From: a bacterium
GTDB taxonomy: Bacteria > Cyanobacteriota > Vampirovibrionia > Gastranaerophilales > Gastranaerophilaceae
DNA: 56,908 nt
Assembly: GCA_014803505.1 (NCBI GenBank)
Contig: JAAVBM010000088.1
Location: 1-56,908 of the forward strand
Direction of reading: 5' to 3'
The notes under the pieces are model-generated. The model was not told the origin of the DNA. It made no database searches and saw only the letters and a list, made by a program, of their open reading frames with translations. Both the position numbers and the translations under genes were made by a program. Shown one piece after another: positions 1-8,839 of the stretch (positions within the stretch are counted from its first letter, which is position 1; each line of letters begins with the position of its first letter).

Positions 1-491
1 ATAATGTGCCGTTTTTGGGTTTATGTGTAGGTATGCAATGTGCCGTTATTGAGTATGCAAGAAATGTTGTTGGCTTGAAAGGCGCTAACTCAAAAGAATT
101 TGATGAAAACGCAGCATATCCAGTTATTGATATTATGCTTGAACAAAAAAATGTTAAAGGTTACGGCGGGACTATGAGGCTTGGGGCTTATGAATGTCAT
201 TTGAAAAAAGATTCAAAAGCTGCAAAAGCTTATGGTTCTGAGGTAATATCAGAACGTCACAGACACAGATATGAAGTTAATAATGAATATTTAGATAAAA
301 TTGCTGATGCAGGGCTAGTATTCTCTGGTATGTCACCTGACGGAATGTTGGCAGAAGTTGTTGAATTGCCGCAATTAGATTGGTTTGTGGCTTGTCAATT
401 CCATCCGGAATTTAAATCTCGTCCGGATAGACCTCATCCATTATTCAAAGGTCTAATTGACGCAGTAATTAAACAGAAATACAGTAAATAA
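1..491 (+). CDS. pyrG: CTP synthase, C-terminal glutamine amidotransferase part (5' end outside window)
   Basis: This is the last ~163 codons of CTP synthase, which aminates UTP to CTP using ammonia released from glutamine. The reading frame is open to the left edge, so the synthetase domain lies outside the window. Visible class I amidotransferase features are the nucleophile elbow GLCVGMQ with the catalytic Cys, and the FHPEF motif carrying the catalytic His and Glu near residue 135 of the visible part. The [11 protein letters not shown] segment is also typical of PyrG. It is followed after 26 bases by a transporter gene on the same strand, so the two may be co-transcribed. The identification is secure; only the truncation limits it. 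Confidence 0.95.
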   Translation, partial: NVPFLGLCVGMQCAVIEYARNVVGLKGANSKEFDENAAYPVIDIMLEQKNVKGYGGTMRLGAYECHLKKDSKAAKAYGSEVISERHRHRYEVNNEYLDKIADAGLVFSGMSPDGMLAEVVELPQLDWFVACQFHPEFKSRPDRPHPLFKGLIDAVIKQKYSK

Positions 492-517
492 TATATCATA
501 TTTATAGGAGAGTTTTG

Positions 518-1882
518 ATGAATAATAGTGAGGGATTGAAAAAATTTACGACTGTAAATTTCTTAAATTTTGCACTCGGATTTTTAGGGTTACAATTTGC
601 TTGGCAGATGAGAATTATTCTGTCTGCTCCTGTTACTGAGAATTTAGGAGCAAGCCCTTTTATATATGGTTTGATTTGGTTAGCAGGACCTTTTACAGGG
701 ATGGTAGTTCAACCGCTAATTGGAGCTTTATCAGATAAAACAAAATCACGTTTTGGACGTCGCAGACCGTATTTGTTAGGAGGTGCAATTATTGCTTCTC
801 TTGCTTTATGGTTGTTTCCTAATTCCGGTAATATTGCCAATTTATTTGGAAATGTACCGGCATGGGCAGGATTGCTTGTTGCTGCTATTTTAATTTGGAT
901 TATTGATGCGTGTATAAATATTGCACAAGGTCCTTATAGAGCATTGATTCCAGATGTAGTTCCTAAAGAACAACATTCTCTTGCTAATTCTTATATAAGT
1001 TTAGCAATTGGCTTGGGCTCTGTTATCGCAGCTGCTACGGCTCCTGTGTTGAAATATGCTTTCCATTATCAAATGTCAATACCGGCTCAGTTTATAATGG
1101 CTGCGCTTGCATTCTCTTTTGCTATGATTTGGACGTGTATGACAATTCAAGAAAGAAGTACTTTAGATATTGATATTGAAGAAGATAAAAAAGAAGAAGT
1201 TGGTTTTTGGCAATCAATGAAAGAATTTTTCGCATTATCACCTGAGGTTTCTAAAATTTGTATTATGCAATTTTTTACTTGGATTGGTATGATGTGTATG
1301 ATGATTTTCTTTACTAATTTTGCGATTCATACAGTTTATGGAGTTCCGGATTTAACAAAATTAGCGTTAGATGTTCAAGATAAATTTTCAATGCAAGTTA
1401 CGCAAGCAACAAATTATTCATCTATTTGTTTTGCTGTATTTAATTTAGTATGTTTTATTATTGCAATACCTATCGGAGTTCTTGCAGGGAAATTTGGAAA
1501 TAAAAAAGTACACATAATTTCATTGTTATCAATGGTAATTGCTTATTTAATTATGGGTATATTTAAAACTTCTTCAATTGCGGTTGCTGCGGGTATGGCA
1601 TTATCAGGTATTGGCTGGGCAAGTGTTTGCGCATTACCTTTTGCAATGCTTTCACGTTATATTAAGCCGGGAACTGAAGGCTCAGTGATGGGTTTATTTA
1701 ATATATTTATTGCAGGTCCGCAAGTTTTTGTATGTACGCTGGTAGCTTGGATTATTAACAAGGCTGTATTTCAATCAGATTTATATGACGGATATTTGAA
1801 TTATCATTACGAATATGCCTTTTTTATAGGTGCTTTGTGTTTACTGGTTGCTGCTTTTTTAACAAGAACAATAAAAGAATAA
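518..1882 (+). CDS. MFS transporter, sugar/GPH-like (SLC45-type)
   Basis: A 454-residue integral membrane protein with about 12 hydrophobic segments. The loop between segments 2 and 3 carries the major-facilitator signature as GALSDKTKSRFGRRRPY, and a second RFG-like basic loop (KFGNKK) occurs in the C-terminal half. This arrangement matches the glycoside-pentoside-hexuronide/SLC45 sucrose-carrier type of the major facilitator superfamily, so a sugar-cation symporter is likely; the substrate cannot be read from sequence. A TTG at 515 would give a longer start, but ATG 518 sits 7 bases after an AGGAG site (506-510). It lies 26 bases behind pyrG and ends at a strong terminator. Confidence 0.8.
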   Translation: MNNSEGLKKFTTVNFLNFALGFLGLQFAWQMRIILSAPVTENLGASPFIYGLIWLAGPFTGMVVQPLIGALSDKTKSRFGRRRPYLLGGAIIASLALWLFPNSGNIANLFGNVPAWAGLLVAAILIWIIDACINIAQGPYRALIPDVVPKEQHSLANSYISLAIGLGSVIAAATAPVLKYAFHYQMSIPAQFIMAALAFSFAMIWTCMTIQERSTLDIDIEEDKKEEVGFWQSMKEFFALSPEVSKICIMQFFTWIGMMCMMIFFTNFAIHTVYGVPDLTKLALDVQDKFSMQVTQATNYSSICFAVFNLVCFIIAIPIGVLAGKFGNKKVHIISLLSMVIAYLIMGIFKTSSIAVAAGMALSGIGWASVCALPFAMLSRYIKPGTEGSVMGLFNIFIAGPQVFVCTLVAWIINKAVFQSDLYDGYLNYHYEYAFFIGALCLLVAAFLTRTIKE

Positions 1883-1886
1883 TTGA

Positions 1887-1912
1887 AAAAGGAGTGAGTT
1901 TTCACTCCTTTT
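1887..1912. terminator. Bidirectional intrinsic terminator between the MFS gene and recF
   Basis: GGAGTGA (1891-1897) pairs with TCACTCC (1902-1908) around a GTTT loop, flanked by AAAA and TTTT. It sits between convergent genes and can serve both. Confidence 0.85.
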
Positions 1913-1914
1913 GT

Positions 1915-3024
1915 TTATATTAAAATTTCGCCGTTTTCTATTTTGTATATTTGTACATCTTTTAAAAATTCATCTTCAAATAATATTGTATCAACTGATG
2001 TAATTATTGTTTGAGTATTTTGGTTTATTGATTTTAAAAGATAATTTTGGCGTATGTCATCGAGTTCAGCTAAAACGTCATCCAATAGTAAAATAGGTTC
2101 ATCTCCTGTTTTTTCAGTAATAATATCCAGTTCAGAGAGTTTTAGTGCCAAAACTATTGTACGTTGTTGTCCTTGAGATGCAAATTTAGTGGATTCCAGA
2201 TTGTTTATGTAGAAGATAATATCATCTCTATGTGGTCCTACGCAAGCTTGGCAGCGTCGAATTTCTTCAATTCGGCGTTCTTCAAGAGATTCTTTAAATG
2301 CTTTTTGGATTTCTTCTATTTCTGTAATCTCATTTTCTAAAAAGCTACAATCATATTTTATTGTAAGTGATTCGGTTTCACTTATTGTTTGGTGTTTTTC
2401 TTGCGCAATTTTTTCTATTTCCCTAAGATATTTTTTTCTTATGTAGATAATATTGCTTCCTGTAATTGATAATTGTTCATTATAAACATCCAGCAAGTTG
2501 TCATTAACAGTCCCGATTTTAGCGCATTCTTTAAGAAAATTGTTTTTTTGAATCCTTATTTTGTCATATTTTGATAATCTATCATCATATGCTGGGTAAA
2601 TTTGTGATATTGCGCGATCAAGCCAATCTCTTCTATCTTGAGGGGCTCCTCTAAGTAATAGTAAATCTGAAGTCGAAAATAAAACTGTTTTTAGTACAGA
2701 TTTAAAGTCTTTTAATGTTGATTTTATTTTGTTGACTTTAAGTTCTCTTTTCTTTTCTGTGTTGTATGAATAAGTAAGGTCAATTTCAGTATTTGATTTA
2801 ATTAGGTCAAGTTCGATTTTTACGCTATTTTGCTCAAAGTTTATTAGTTCCAGTAGATTAGATGTTCTTGGAGTCTTTAGTGCTGATAGAAAGTAAATGC
2901 TTTCAAGAATATTTGTTTTTCCTTGAGCATTCTTTCCTATAATCAATACTTTAGACTTTTCAAAATCTAATTCTAAATCCTTACAATTTCGATAATCAGT
3001 TAATTTTAGTTTGTTCAACTTCAT
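1915..3024 (-). CDS. recF: DNA replication and repair protein RecF
   Basis: A 369-residue SMC-like ATPase that loads RecA at single-strand gaps. The start MKLNKLKLTDYRN is typical of RecF, followed by the Walker A motif GKNAQGKTNILE near residue 35. The RecF-specific LLRGAPQDRRDWLD occurs near residue 120, a signature-like SQGQQRT near 285, and Walker B PILLLDDVLAELD near 310. An upstream in-frame start at 3078 would add 18 residues with no homology, so ATG 3024 is preferred. No clear Shine-Dalgarno is seen, but a TATAAT hexamer lies six bases upstream of the ATG (see findings). The gene is divergent from the small gene at 3133. Confidence 0.93.
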   Translation of the reverse strand: MKLNKLKLTDYRNCKDLELDFEKSKVLIIGKNAQGKTNILESIYFLSALKTPRTSNLLELINFEQNSVKIELDLIKSNTEIDLTYSYNTEKKRELKVNKIKSTLKDFKSVLKTVLFSTSDLLLLRGAPQDRRDWLDRAISQIYPAYDDRLSKYDKIRIQKNNFLKECAKIGTVNDNLLDVYNEQLSITGSNIIYIRKKYLREIEKIAQEKHQTISETESLTIKYDCSFLENEITEIEEIQKAFKESLEERRIEEIRRCQACVGPHRDDIIFYINNLESTKFASQGQQRTIVLALKLSELDIITEKTGDEPILLLDDVLAELDDIRQNYLLKSINQNTQTIITSVDTILFEDEFLKDVQIYKIENGEILI

Positions 3025-3064
3025 AAGAATATTATACTTCAAACATATGATTTTTCTCTGATTA

Positions 3065-3093
3065 TAGACTAAGTTCAAATTTTAGTGTATAAT
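3065..3093 (+). promoter_or_regulatory. Possible sigma-70 promoter for the 3133-pilT operon
   Basis: TAGACT (3065-3070), a 17-base spacer and a perfect TATAAT (3088-3093). It lies in the divergent recF intergenic space, about 40 bases before ATG 3133. The -35 is weak (4 of 6). Confidence 0.45.
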
Positions 3094-3132
3094 GTATTTG
3101 TCGTAATACTATTTATAAGAAGGATTGGTTGG

Positions 3133-3384
3133 ATGTTACCAGTAATATCAGAAGAGATAGCTAATACAGCTTTTAATGAAATTTTTGAAGATATGCCTGC
3201 TTGGCGTAAACGAATGATTCATTATATAAAGGAAGAAAATCCTGAAATAAATACAGCGATTATTGAAGCAGCTAATAAAACGGATCTTGATCCGAAGGCT
3301 GTAGCTTTGGGTGCATATATGACATATTTAATGATCGAACTTGCATCTAAAGATGGTGATGCGATTATGAACTTTACAGAATAA
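3133..3384 (+). CDS. Small conserved-looking hypothetical protein upstream of pilT
   Basis: An 83-residue acidic, helix-rich soluble protein starting MLPVISEEIANTAFNEIFEDM. No family is recognised. It has no signal peptide or membrane segment. The ATG at 3133 is preceded by AGAAGG (3118-3123) at good spacing, whereas the longer in-frame start at 3085 overlaps the presumed -10 element, so the short form is chosen. It ends 15 bases before pilT, suggesting co-transcription; whether it works with the pilus motor is unknown. Confidence 0.7.
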   Translation: MLPVISEEIANTAFNEIFEDMPAWRKRMIHYIKEENPEINTAIIEAANKTDLDPKAVALGAYMTYLMIELASKDGDAIMNFTE

Positions 3385-3399
3385 TGGTGGTTATTGATT

Positions 3400-4467
3400 A
3401 TGATTATTGAAGATTTATTGAAAGAACTTATGGACAGAAAAGGCTCAGACTTACATATTTCGTCTGCTTTGCCTCCAGTAGTACGTGTTGACGGAAAATT
3501 GATTAGACTGGACTGTGAACCTTTAACTCCAGAAGGTGTTGAAGCTTTATTATTCCCAATGATGTCTAACGAACAAAGACGTAGGCTTGAACAAGAATGG
3601 GAATTAGACTTTTCATATGGTGTGGAAGGCATCGGTCGTTTTCGTGTGAACTTTTATAAAGATAAAGGTTCATATGCTGCTGCATTCAGAACGATTGCAA
3701 CAACAGCGCCTCAATTGGAAGATTTGGGTATGCCTCCAATCGTTACAACTATTGCTGAAAAACCACGTGGATTGGTTTTGGTAACTGGTCCTACCGGTTC
3801 AGGTAAATCTACAACTCTAGCAGCAATGGTTGACTATATTAACAGAACTCGTGCTGAACATATTTTGACAATTGAAGACCCTGTCGAATTTGTACACACT
3901 TCAAAAGTTTCTGTTATTCACCAACGTGAATTAGGTATGGATACAAGATCTTTTGCGAATGCTTTGAAATCTGCACTTCGTGAAGACCCTGATATTATAC
4001 TTGTAGGTGAGATGCGTGACCACGAAACTATTGCGTTAGCGTTGACAGCTGCAGAAACAGGTCACTTAGTGTTCGGAACACTTCACACCTCATCTGCTTC
4101 TCAAACTATTGACCGTATTATTGACGTATTTCCGGAAGCTCAACAACAACAAATTCGTGTACAGCTTGCAAACTCTTTAGTAGCTGTATTCTCACAAACA
4201 TTACTTCCAAAACGTCAACCAGACGGTTCTCGAAAAGGTCGTGTAATGGCTCAAGAAATCATGGTTGTTACACCTGCTATTGCAAACCTTATTCGTGAAG
4301 CAAAAGCTGCTCAAATATATTCTACAATTCAAACTTCTTCCGGTGCAGGTATGCAAACTCTTGAATCTGCATTGGCTGAATTATTCAAAAAAGGTTTGGT
4401 TTCTATAGAAGATGCTTTAGCTAAATCTTCTAAACCTGCTGAGTTAAAACGTTTGATTCAAGGATAA
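3400..4467 (+). CDS. pilT: Type IV pilus retraction ATPase PilT
   Basis: A 355-residue hexameric secretion-type ATPase that powers pilus retraction (twitching). Visible motifs in order are the N-terminal GSDLHIS segment typical of PilT (residues ~16-22), Walker A GPTGSGKST near 128, the Asp box near 153-165, Walker B DIILVGEMRD near 196, and the His box GHLVFGTLHT near 220. The C-terminal AIANLIREAK matches the PilT AIRNLIRE retraction motif. The start is ATG 3400 after GGTGG (3386-3390), not the in-frame TTG at 3394. No other pilus gene lies in this window, so PilB/PilC/pilins must be elsewhere. A PilT/PilU distinction is not certain. Confidence 0.93.
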   Translation: MIIEDLLKELMDRKGSDLHISSALPPVVRVDGKLIRLDCEPLTPEGVEALLFPMMSNEQRRRLEQEWELDFSYGVEGIGRFRVNFYKDKGSYAAAFRTIATTAPQLEDLGMPPIVTTIAEKPRGLVLVTGPTGSGKSTTLAAMVDYINRTRAEHILTIEDPVEFVHTSKVSVIHQRELGMDTRSFANALKSALREDPDIILVGEMRDHETIALALTAAETGHLVFGTLHTSSASQTIDRIIDVFPEAQQQQIRVQLANSLVAVFSQTLLPKRQPDGSRKGRVMAQEIMVVTPAIANLIREAKAAQIYSTIQTSSGAGMQTLESALAELFKKGLVSIEDALAKSSKPAELKRLIQG

Positions 4468-4504
4468 TATTTGATATTACTAAAGTTAAATGGAGGGTAC
4501 CTTT

Positions 4505-5272
4505 ATGGCATCTATAGTTGACGCTTTTAATGAAGCTTTTAACGAGGATTTATCCTTTTTAAAAATAGCAGTTTATTCTATTCCTGTTTATTTTTGTGCA
4601 AGGTGGTTTCTCGTTGGTAAGATGGATTTAGTCTACTTTTGGGGGCCGGTAGTAGGTATCCTTCTTTTTGCATTGTTAACGCAGGGTATTAATAATGTCC
4701 GAATGAATAAAAAGGAAATTTTAACATTTAATGTCCTAAAATTAGGCAATGCTTTAGTTAGAGCGTGTCTTGTTATTATTCCATATGCAATTGTTTTAGG
4801 ATACATAGGTTATATGATTACTACTTTTGTTCATATCCCTATTGAATTAGACCATGTTCCTTTAATTTTTGCTATTATTGTATGGTCTATTTTAGGTTCA
4901 ATATTATTGACTGCATATCTTTCTTTCGCTAAATATTTAAAAATTTGGCAAGGTTATAATGTTCCTGTAATTATTGAATCTTGCGTAGATGTTTTTATCA
5001 GCTTCTTATTTTTTATTCCGCAATTGTTAGCCGCTAATGTTATTTTAGTTGGACCTGTAGCTTATATTTTCCGTTATTTTAATTTACCATTTACTCATTG
5101 GGGGTTTGTTTTATATTCTTCAATGATATTTGTAGCTAACATTTCTATTCTTGCTAATTATTTTGCTCAAACAGCATATGAAAATGTTAAGGGTAATAAT
5201 GAAGAATATGACGATAATCATAATAAAATTGATGTTATTAATGATTCGGCGGAACGTTTGAATGGTAAATAA
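4505..5272 (+). CDS. Multi-pass membrane protein of unknown function
   Basis: A 255-residue protein with about six hydrophobic segments, a short N-terminal cytoplasmic stretch (MASIVDAFNEAFNED) and a charged Asn/Asp-rich tail of about 35 residues. No family is recognised. The ATG at 4505 lies seven bases behind a strong TGGAGGG site (4491-4497); an ATG at 4490 overlaps that site and is rejected. It follows pilT by 37 bases and ends at a terminator, so it is probably the last gene of the pilT transcript. The interior symmetry (an IPVYF/IPYAIV/IPQLLA helix pattern) suggests a small transporter-like or DUF4013-like fold, but this is only an impression. Confidence 0.7.
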   Translation: MASIVDAFNEAFNEDLSFLKIAVYSIPVYFCARWFLVGKMDLVYFWGPVVGILLFALLTQGINNVRMNKKEILTFNVLKLGNALVRACLVIIPYAIVLGYIGYMITTFVHIPIELDHVPLIFAIIVWSILGSILLTAYLSFAKYLKIWQGYNVPVIIESCVDVFISFLFFIPQLLAANVILVGPVAYIFRYFNLPFTHWGFVLYSSMIFVANISILANYFAQTAYENVKGNNEEYDDNHNKIDVINDSAERLNGK

Positions 5273-5298
5273 AAATAATTAAAAGTTTAAAAAATAAA

Positions 5299-5340
5299 GA
5301 AAGAATGAGCAATTAGTTTATCTGGTTGCTCGTTCTTTTT
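5299..5340. terminator. Intrinsic terminator between 4505 gene and uvrB
   Basis: GAATGAGCAA (5303-5312) pairs with TTGCTCGTTC (5326-5335) with one G-T wobble, followed by T-rich sequence on the plus strand and, after complementing the A-rich left flank, on the minus strand too. Confidence 0.8.
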
Positions 5341-5344
5341 TTTA

Positions 5345-7333
5345 CTAGTTTTTCATTTCTCGTAATTTCTTTAACTGATCTCGTATTTGGGCTGCTCTTT
5401 CAAAATCGAGGATTTTTGCAGCTTTATGCATATCTTTTTCTAATTTATCAATAAGTTTTGGTAAATCTTTTTTCTCAATACCGAGATCTACCATTTCTTC
5501 TGCTACAATATCTTCAAGGTTTCTGTAGCTGGCTACTAGTGATAGCAGATTATTTTCTATAGGTTTTTTAATAGTTTGTGGAATGATGCCATATTTTTTG
5601 TTGTGTTCTATCTGAATTTTTCGTCTTCGTTCTGTTTCTTTTATTGCTCTGTCCATTGAATCAGTTATTTTATCTGCATACATAATAACTTCACCACAGG
5701 CATTTCTTGCGGCTCTTCCTATTGTTTGAATCAAGCTGGTATCAGAACGTAAAAATCCTTCTTTATCTGCATCCATAATAACAACTAGTGATACTTCCGG
5801 AATATCGAGACCTTCTCTCAGTAAGTTTACTCCAATAAGAACGTCAAATTCTCCTAGTCTTAAATCTCTAAGAATTTCTACTCTTTCAATTGATTTAACT
5901 TCACTATGTAAATATCTTACACATATTCCTTCTTGTACAAAGAAATCTGTCAAATCTTCAGCCATACGTTTGGTAAGTGTTGTAATAAGTATTCTTTCGT
6001 CTTTTTCTGTTCTTTTTTGAATTTCTATTTTTAGATCTTGAATTTGTGTGTCAATAGGTCTTACAGAAATTTTAGGGTCTAAAAGTCCTGTTGGTCTGAT
6101 AATTTGTTCTACTATTTGAGATGAATTATCTTTTTCAAAATCTCCGGGGGTTGCCGAAATATAAATTTTTTGTCCTACTTTTTTGTAGAATTCTTCGTTT
6201 TTTAGAGGTCTGTTATCTTTTGCGCAAGGTAATCTGAATCCGTAATCTACAAGAACTTTTTTTCTGGCTGCGTCTCCATGGCTCATTCCTTTTATTTGCG
6301 GAAGTGTAACGTGGGATTCGTCAATAATAGTAAGAAAATCTCCATGAAAGTAATCTAATAGTGTTGCAGGTGCAGAACCTACGGGTCTTCTTTCTATGAT
6401 TCTGGAATAGTTTTCTATACCTGTGCAGTATCCCATTTCTTTTATCATTTCAATGTCATATTTGACGCGTTGTTCCAAGCGTTGAGCTTCAACAAGTTTG
6501 TTTTCGTTATTTAATTCTATTAGACGTTGCTGGAGTTCTTGTCTTATTAGATCAAGCGTTTCTTCTTCGTTTTCATCATAAGAAATATAATGAACTGCTG
6601 GATAAATGACAACAGATTGTGGAGTTTCAAGGATTTCGCCTGAAACATTGTCGATTCTTACTATTTTCTCGACTTCATCACCAAAGAAATAAATCCTTGT
6701 TATAATTTTTTCATAAGCCGGCATAATTTCGACAATGTCACCTCTGGCTCTGAATGTTGAACATTTTAATTCTAAGTCATTTCTTTCATAGCGAGTTTCA
6801 ACAAGGTGTTTTAAAAGTACATCTCTGTCGATTTCATCACCAACATTTATTTCTACTGATCCTTTAAAATAATTTTCAGGTAAACCTAAACCATAGATGC
6901 AGCTTACAGACGCAATAACAATAACGTCGTTACGCTCATATAGGCTTCTTGTTGTATTGTGTCTAAGTCGGTCTATTTCCTCATTTATTGATGATGATTT
7001 TTCTATATAGGTATCTGTTCTTGGAATATATGCTTCCGGCTGATAATAGTCATAGTAAGATATAAAATATTCAACCGCATTGTCAGGAAAAAGTTCTTTA
7101 AATTCATTATAAAGCTGTGCTGCCAGAGTTTTATTGTGAGCAATAATAAGTGTAGGCTTTTGTACTTCTTCAATAACGTTTGCTATTGTGAAAGTTTTTC
7201 CCGAACCTGTAATTCCTAATAAGGTTTGTGTATCGTACCCTTTTTGTATGCCTTCTGTCAGTTGTTTTATCGCTTTAGGCTGGTCTCCTGATGGTTTATA
7301 TTTTGAACTTATTTTGAATTCTCTGTATTCCAT
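5345..7333 (-). CDS. uvrB: Excinuclease ABC subunit B
   Basis: A 662-residue helicase-like DNA damage-verification subunit of nucleotide excision repair, with normal family length. Walker A GITGSGKT lies near residue 41, the DNA-clamping beta-hairpin YYDYYQPEAYIP near 92, the DE-box IIDESHV near 337, motif V/VI GVNLLREGLDIPEV and QTIGRAARN near 500-545, and the C-terminal UVR (UvrC-binding) domain near 620-660. The ATG at 7331-7333 matches the usual MxxREFKxxSxYxPxGDQPxAI beginning. uvrA occurs separately at the right end of the window, so these genes are not in one operon. Confidence 0.97.
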   Translation of the reverse strand: MEYREFKISSKYKPSGDQPKAIKQLTEGIQKGYDTQTLLGITGSGKTFTIANVIEEVQKPTLIIAHNKTLAAQLYNEFKELFPDNAVEYFISYYDYYQPEAYIPRTDTYIEKSSSINEEIDRLRHNTTRSLYERNDVIVIASVSCIYGLGLPENYFKGSVEINVGDEIDRDVLLKHLVETRYERNDLELKCSTFRARGDIVEIMPAYEKIITRIYFFGDEVEKIVRIDNVSGEILETPQSVVIYPAVHYISYDENEEETLDLIRQELQQRLIELNNENKLVEAQRLEQRVKYDIEMIKEMGYCTGIENYSRIIERRPVGSAPATLLDYFHGDFLTIIDESHVTLPQIKGMSHGDAARKKVLVDYGFRLPCAKDNRPLKNEEFYKKVGQKIYISATPGDFEKDNSSQIVEQIIRPTGLLDPKISVRPIDTQIQDLKIEIQKRTEKDERILITTLTKRMAEDLTDFFVQEGICVRYLHSEVKSIERVEILRDLRLGEFDVLIGVNLLREGLDIPEVSLVVIMDADKEGFLRSDTSLIQTIGRAARNACGEVIMYADKITDSMDRAIKETERRRKIQIEHNKKYGIIPQTIKKPIENNLLSLVASYRNLEDIVAEEMVDLGIEKKDLPKLIDKLEKDMHKAAKILDFERAAQIRDQLKKLREMKN

Positions 7334-7439
7334 AATAATATTTTAATACAAAATTTGATTTATTGTATTCATCCTATTGTGTTCTTTAAAAAAATAGTGT
7401 ATTATCCTCTGTATAAGTATATTATGAGGTTATTGTATA

Positions 7440-8327
7440 ATGGAAAGAATTTTAAGTGCATTTAAAAATTTGTACAAAGGTGAAGACGTAGCTAAAACTC
7501 ATTGGTTGATAGTGTTGTTTTTTATCCTTCCTTGCGCTGCAGCTTCTGTATTTAGGTTTTGTGATAAAGATACAAAGGAGATTTGGATTCCTCTGTTAAT
7601 TGTAGGTTCTATTCTTCTACTTTTATCAATTATACCGATGTTTATGTTGACAGGTTTTAATTTTAAATTCTTAAATATGAGATTAACTGACGCTGTAGGT
7701 TTACCTAAATTTGATTTGGATTGCATAAAGATTGCTATAAAACTTATACCACTAAGTCTTGTTTGGGGGATATATATTGGTGTTCCATCCTTCTTATATC
7801 TGGGAGCTGTAATTCTTGTTTTTGTAGCATATATGTCTGCTAATCAGAAAGAACCTTTAGCATTAATTGTCGGGCTCTGCTTGATGATGTTGTTTTTATT
7901 CTTATTGATTATTCCTTTATTTATAATTACTCCATTTTTAAAATTTATCAATATGAAGTTTGCAGAAAAGTTTGAGTATACTTCTGATATGTTTAATCCG
8001 CTAACTCCATTTTTGTATATGAAAAAAGCATTTAAGGATTCAATGATTACAGCGTTGAAGTTTGTTTTGGTAGGAATGGCAACTTCGTTTGCAGCTCAAA
8101 TTGTTACAATGATTTTTGTAATTTTTATAATGGTATATTCTGTTATATTTGCACTTTTTGTTCCTGAAAATTCAAATCTTTTTATTATGCCCGGATTTGT
8201 GATTCCGGTAATTATACTATCAGGTATTTGTGCTCTTGTTTCGGCGTATGTGCAATTTATAACAGCATTTGCTTATAGTGATAATCTTATGGATGTTTAT
8301 AAAGAAAAGATAAGAGAAAATGTCTAA
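7440..8327 (+). CDS. Multi-pass membrane protein with internal duplication (DUF4013-like architecture)
   Basis: A 295-residue protein with about seven hydrophobic segments and a charged C-terminus (DVYKEKIREN). Two similar halves are visible: FNFKFLNMRLTDAVGLPKFD near residues 75-95, and FLKFINMKFAEKFEYTSDMF near 165-185, each followed by a long helix pair. This tandem arrangement resembles DUF4013-type membrane proteins, but the family match is tentative and no function can be assigned. The ATG at 7440 follows GAGG (7426-7429). The gene is divergent from uvrB and ends in a strong terminator. Confidence 0.7.
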   Translation: MERILSAFKNLYKGEDVAKTHWLIVLFFILPCAAASVFRFCDKDTKEIWIPLLIVGSILLLLSIIPMFMLTGFNFKFLNMRLTDAVGLPKFDLDCIKIAIKLIPLSLVWGIYIGVPSFLYLGAVILVFVAYMSANQKEPLALIVGLCLMMLFLFLLIIPLFIITPFLKFINMKFAEKFEYTSDMFNPLTPFLYMKKAFKDSMITALKFVLVGMATSFAAQIVTMIFVIFIMVYSVIFALFVPENSNLFIMPGFVIPVIILSGICALVSAYVQFITAFAYSDNLMDVYKEKIRENV

Positions 8328-8340
8328 TAATTAATTGTAA

Positions 8341-8370
8341 AAAAAGGAACCACTTCTGGTTCCTTTTTTT
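8341..8370. terminator. Bidirectional intrinsic terminator
   Basis: GGAACCA (8346-8352), CTTC loop, TGGTTCC (8357-8363), flanked by A-run and T-run. It serves the plus-strand membrane gene and the minus-strand gene ending at 8369. Confidence 0.88.
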
Positions 8371-8827
8371 ATCTGTTATTAGATAAAGCTAAAACGTTTT
8401 TTATAAACTCTTTTTTATCATTATTAGAATAATCAGTGTTCGAAGTTTTATTTTTGTTTATATGGTTATCAAAGAATTTGCTAATCATATTTTCTTGTCT
8501 GATAGTAGAGAATTCTTCCCAATACGGAGTTTTTCTGATTTTATTGATTATTTCTGTTTCTAAATCCTCAAATGTTGCAAGTGTATATTTTTGTTCAATT
8601 GGTTTTGGATTTTTTTTAGTAGGAGTTATTTCTATTTCTATAGCTTGGTGCTCTACTGTTTCAGGCTGAGTGGTTTGAGAATCTTCTATTTTATCATTTT
8701 GAACAGTTTCCTCTGTGGCTTTTGATATAAATTGAATTTCTTTATTCTCAAAAGCATTTTCGATTTCTTGTTTTTTAAAGATATCTCTATTATTTAATTT
8801 GTCTTTAAATCGTTCGGCTAGTCCCAT
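8369..8827 (-). CDS. Hypothetical protein downstream of the CpaE-like ATPase
   Basis: A 152-residue hydrophilic protein. Residues 1-15 (MGLAERFKDKLNNRD) form a basic amphipathic start, residues 40-75 are a Thr/Glu/Pro-rich disordered linker, and residues 80-150 look like a compact helical domain containing TPYWEEFSTIRQENMISKFFD. There is no signal peptide or membrane span. It follows the ATPase gene by 12 bases with an AAAAGGA ribosome site inside the gap, so the two are almost certainly co-translated. It may be an accessory or localisation partner of that ATPase; this rests on position only. Confidence 0.65.
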   Translation of the reverse strand: MGLAERFKDKLNNRDIFKKQEIENAFENKEIQFISKATEETVQNDKIEDSQTTQPETVEHQAIEIEITPTKKNPKPIEQKYTLATFEDLETEIINKIRKTPYWEEFSTIRQENMISKFFDNHINKNKTSNTDYSNNDKKEFIKNVLALSNNR

Positions 8828-8839
8828 GTTTAAATCCTT

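Noticed and set aside
3085-3132. N-terminal extension of the gene at 3133
   Set aside because: The stretch overlaps the TATAAT element and the better ribosome site serves ATG 3133.
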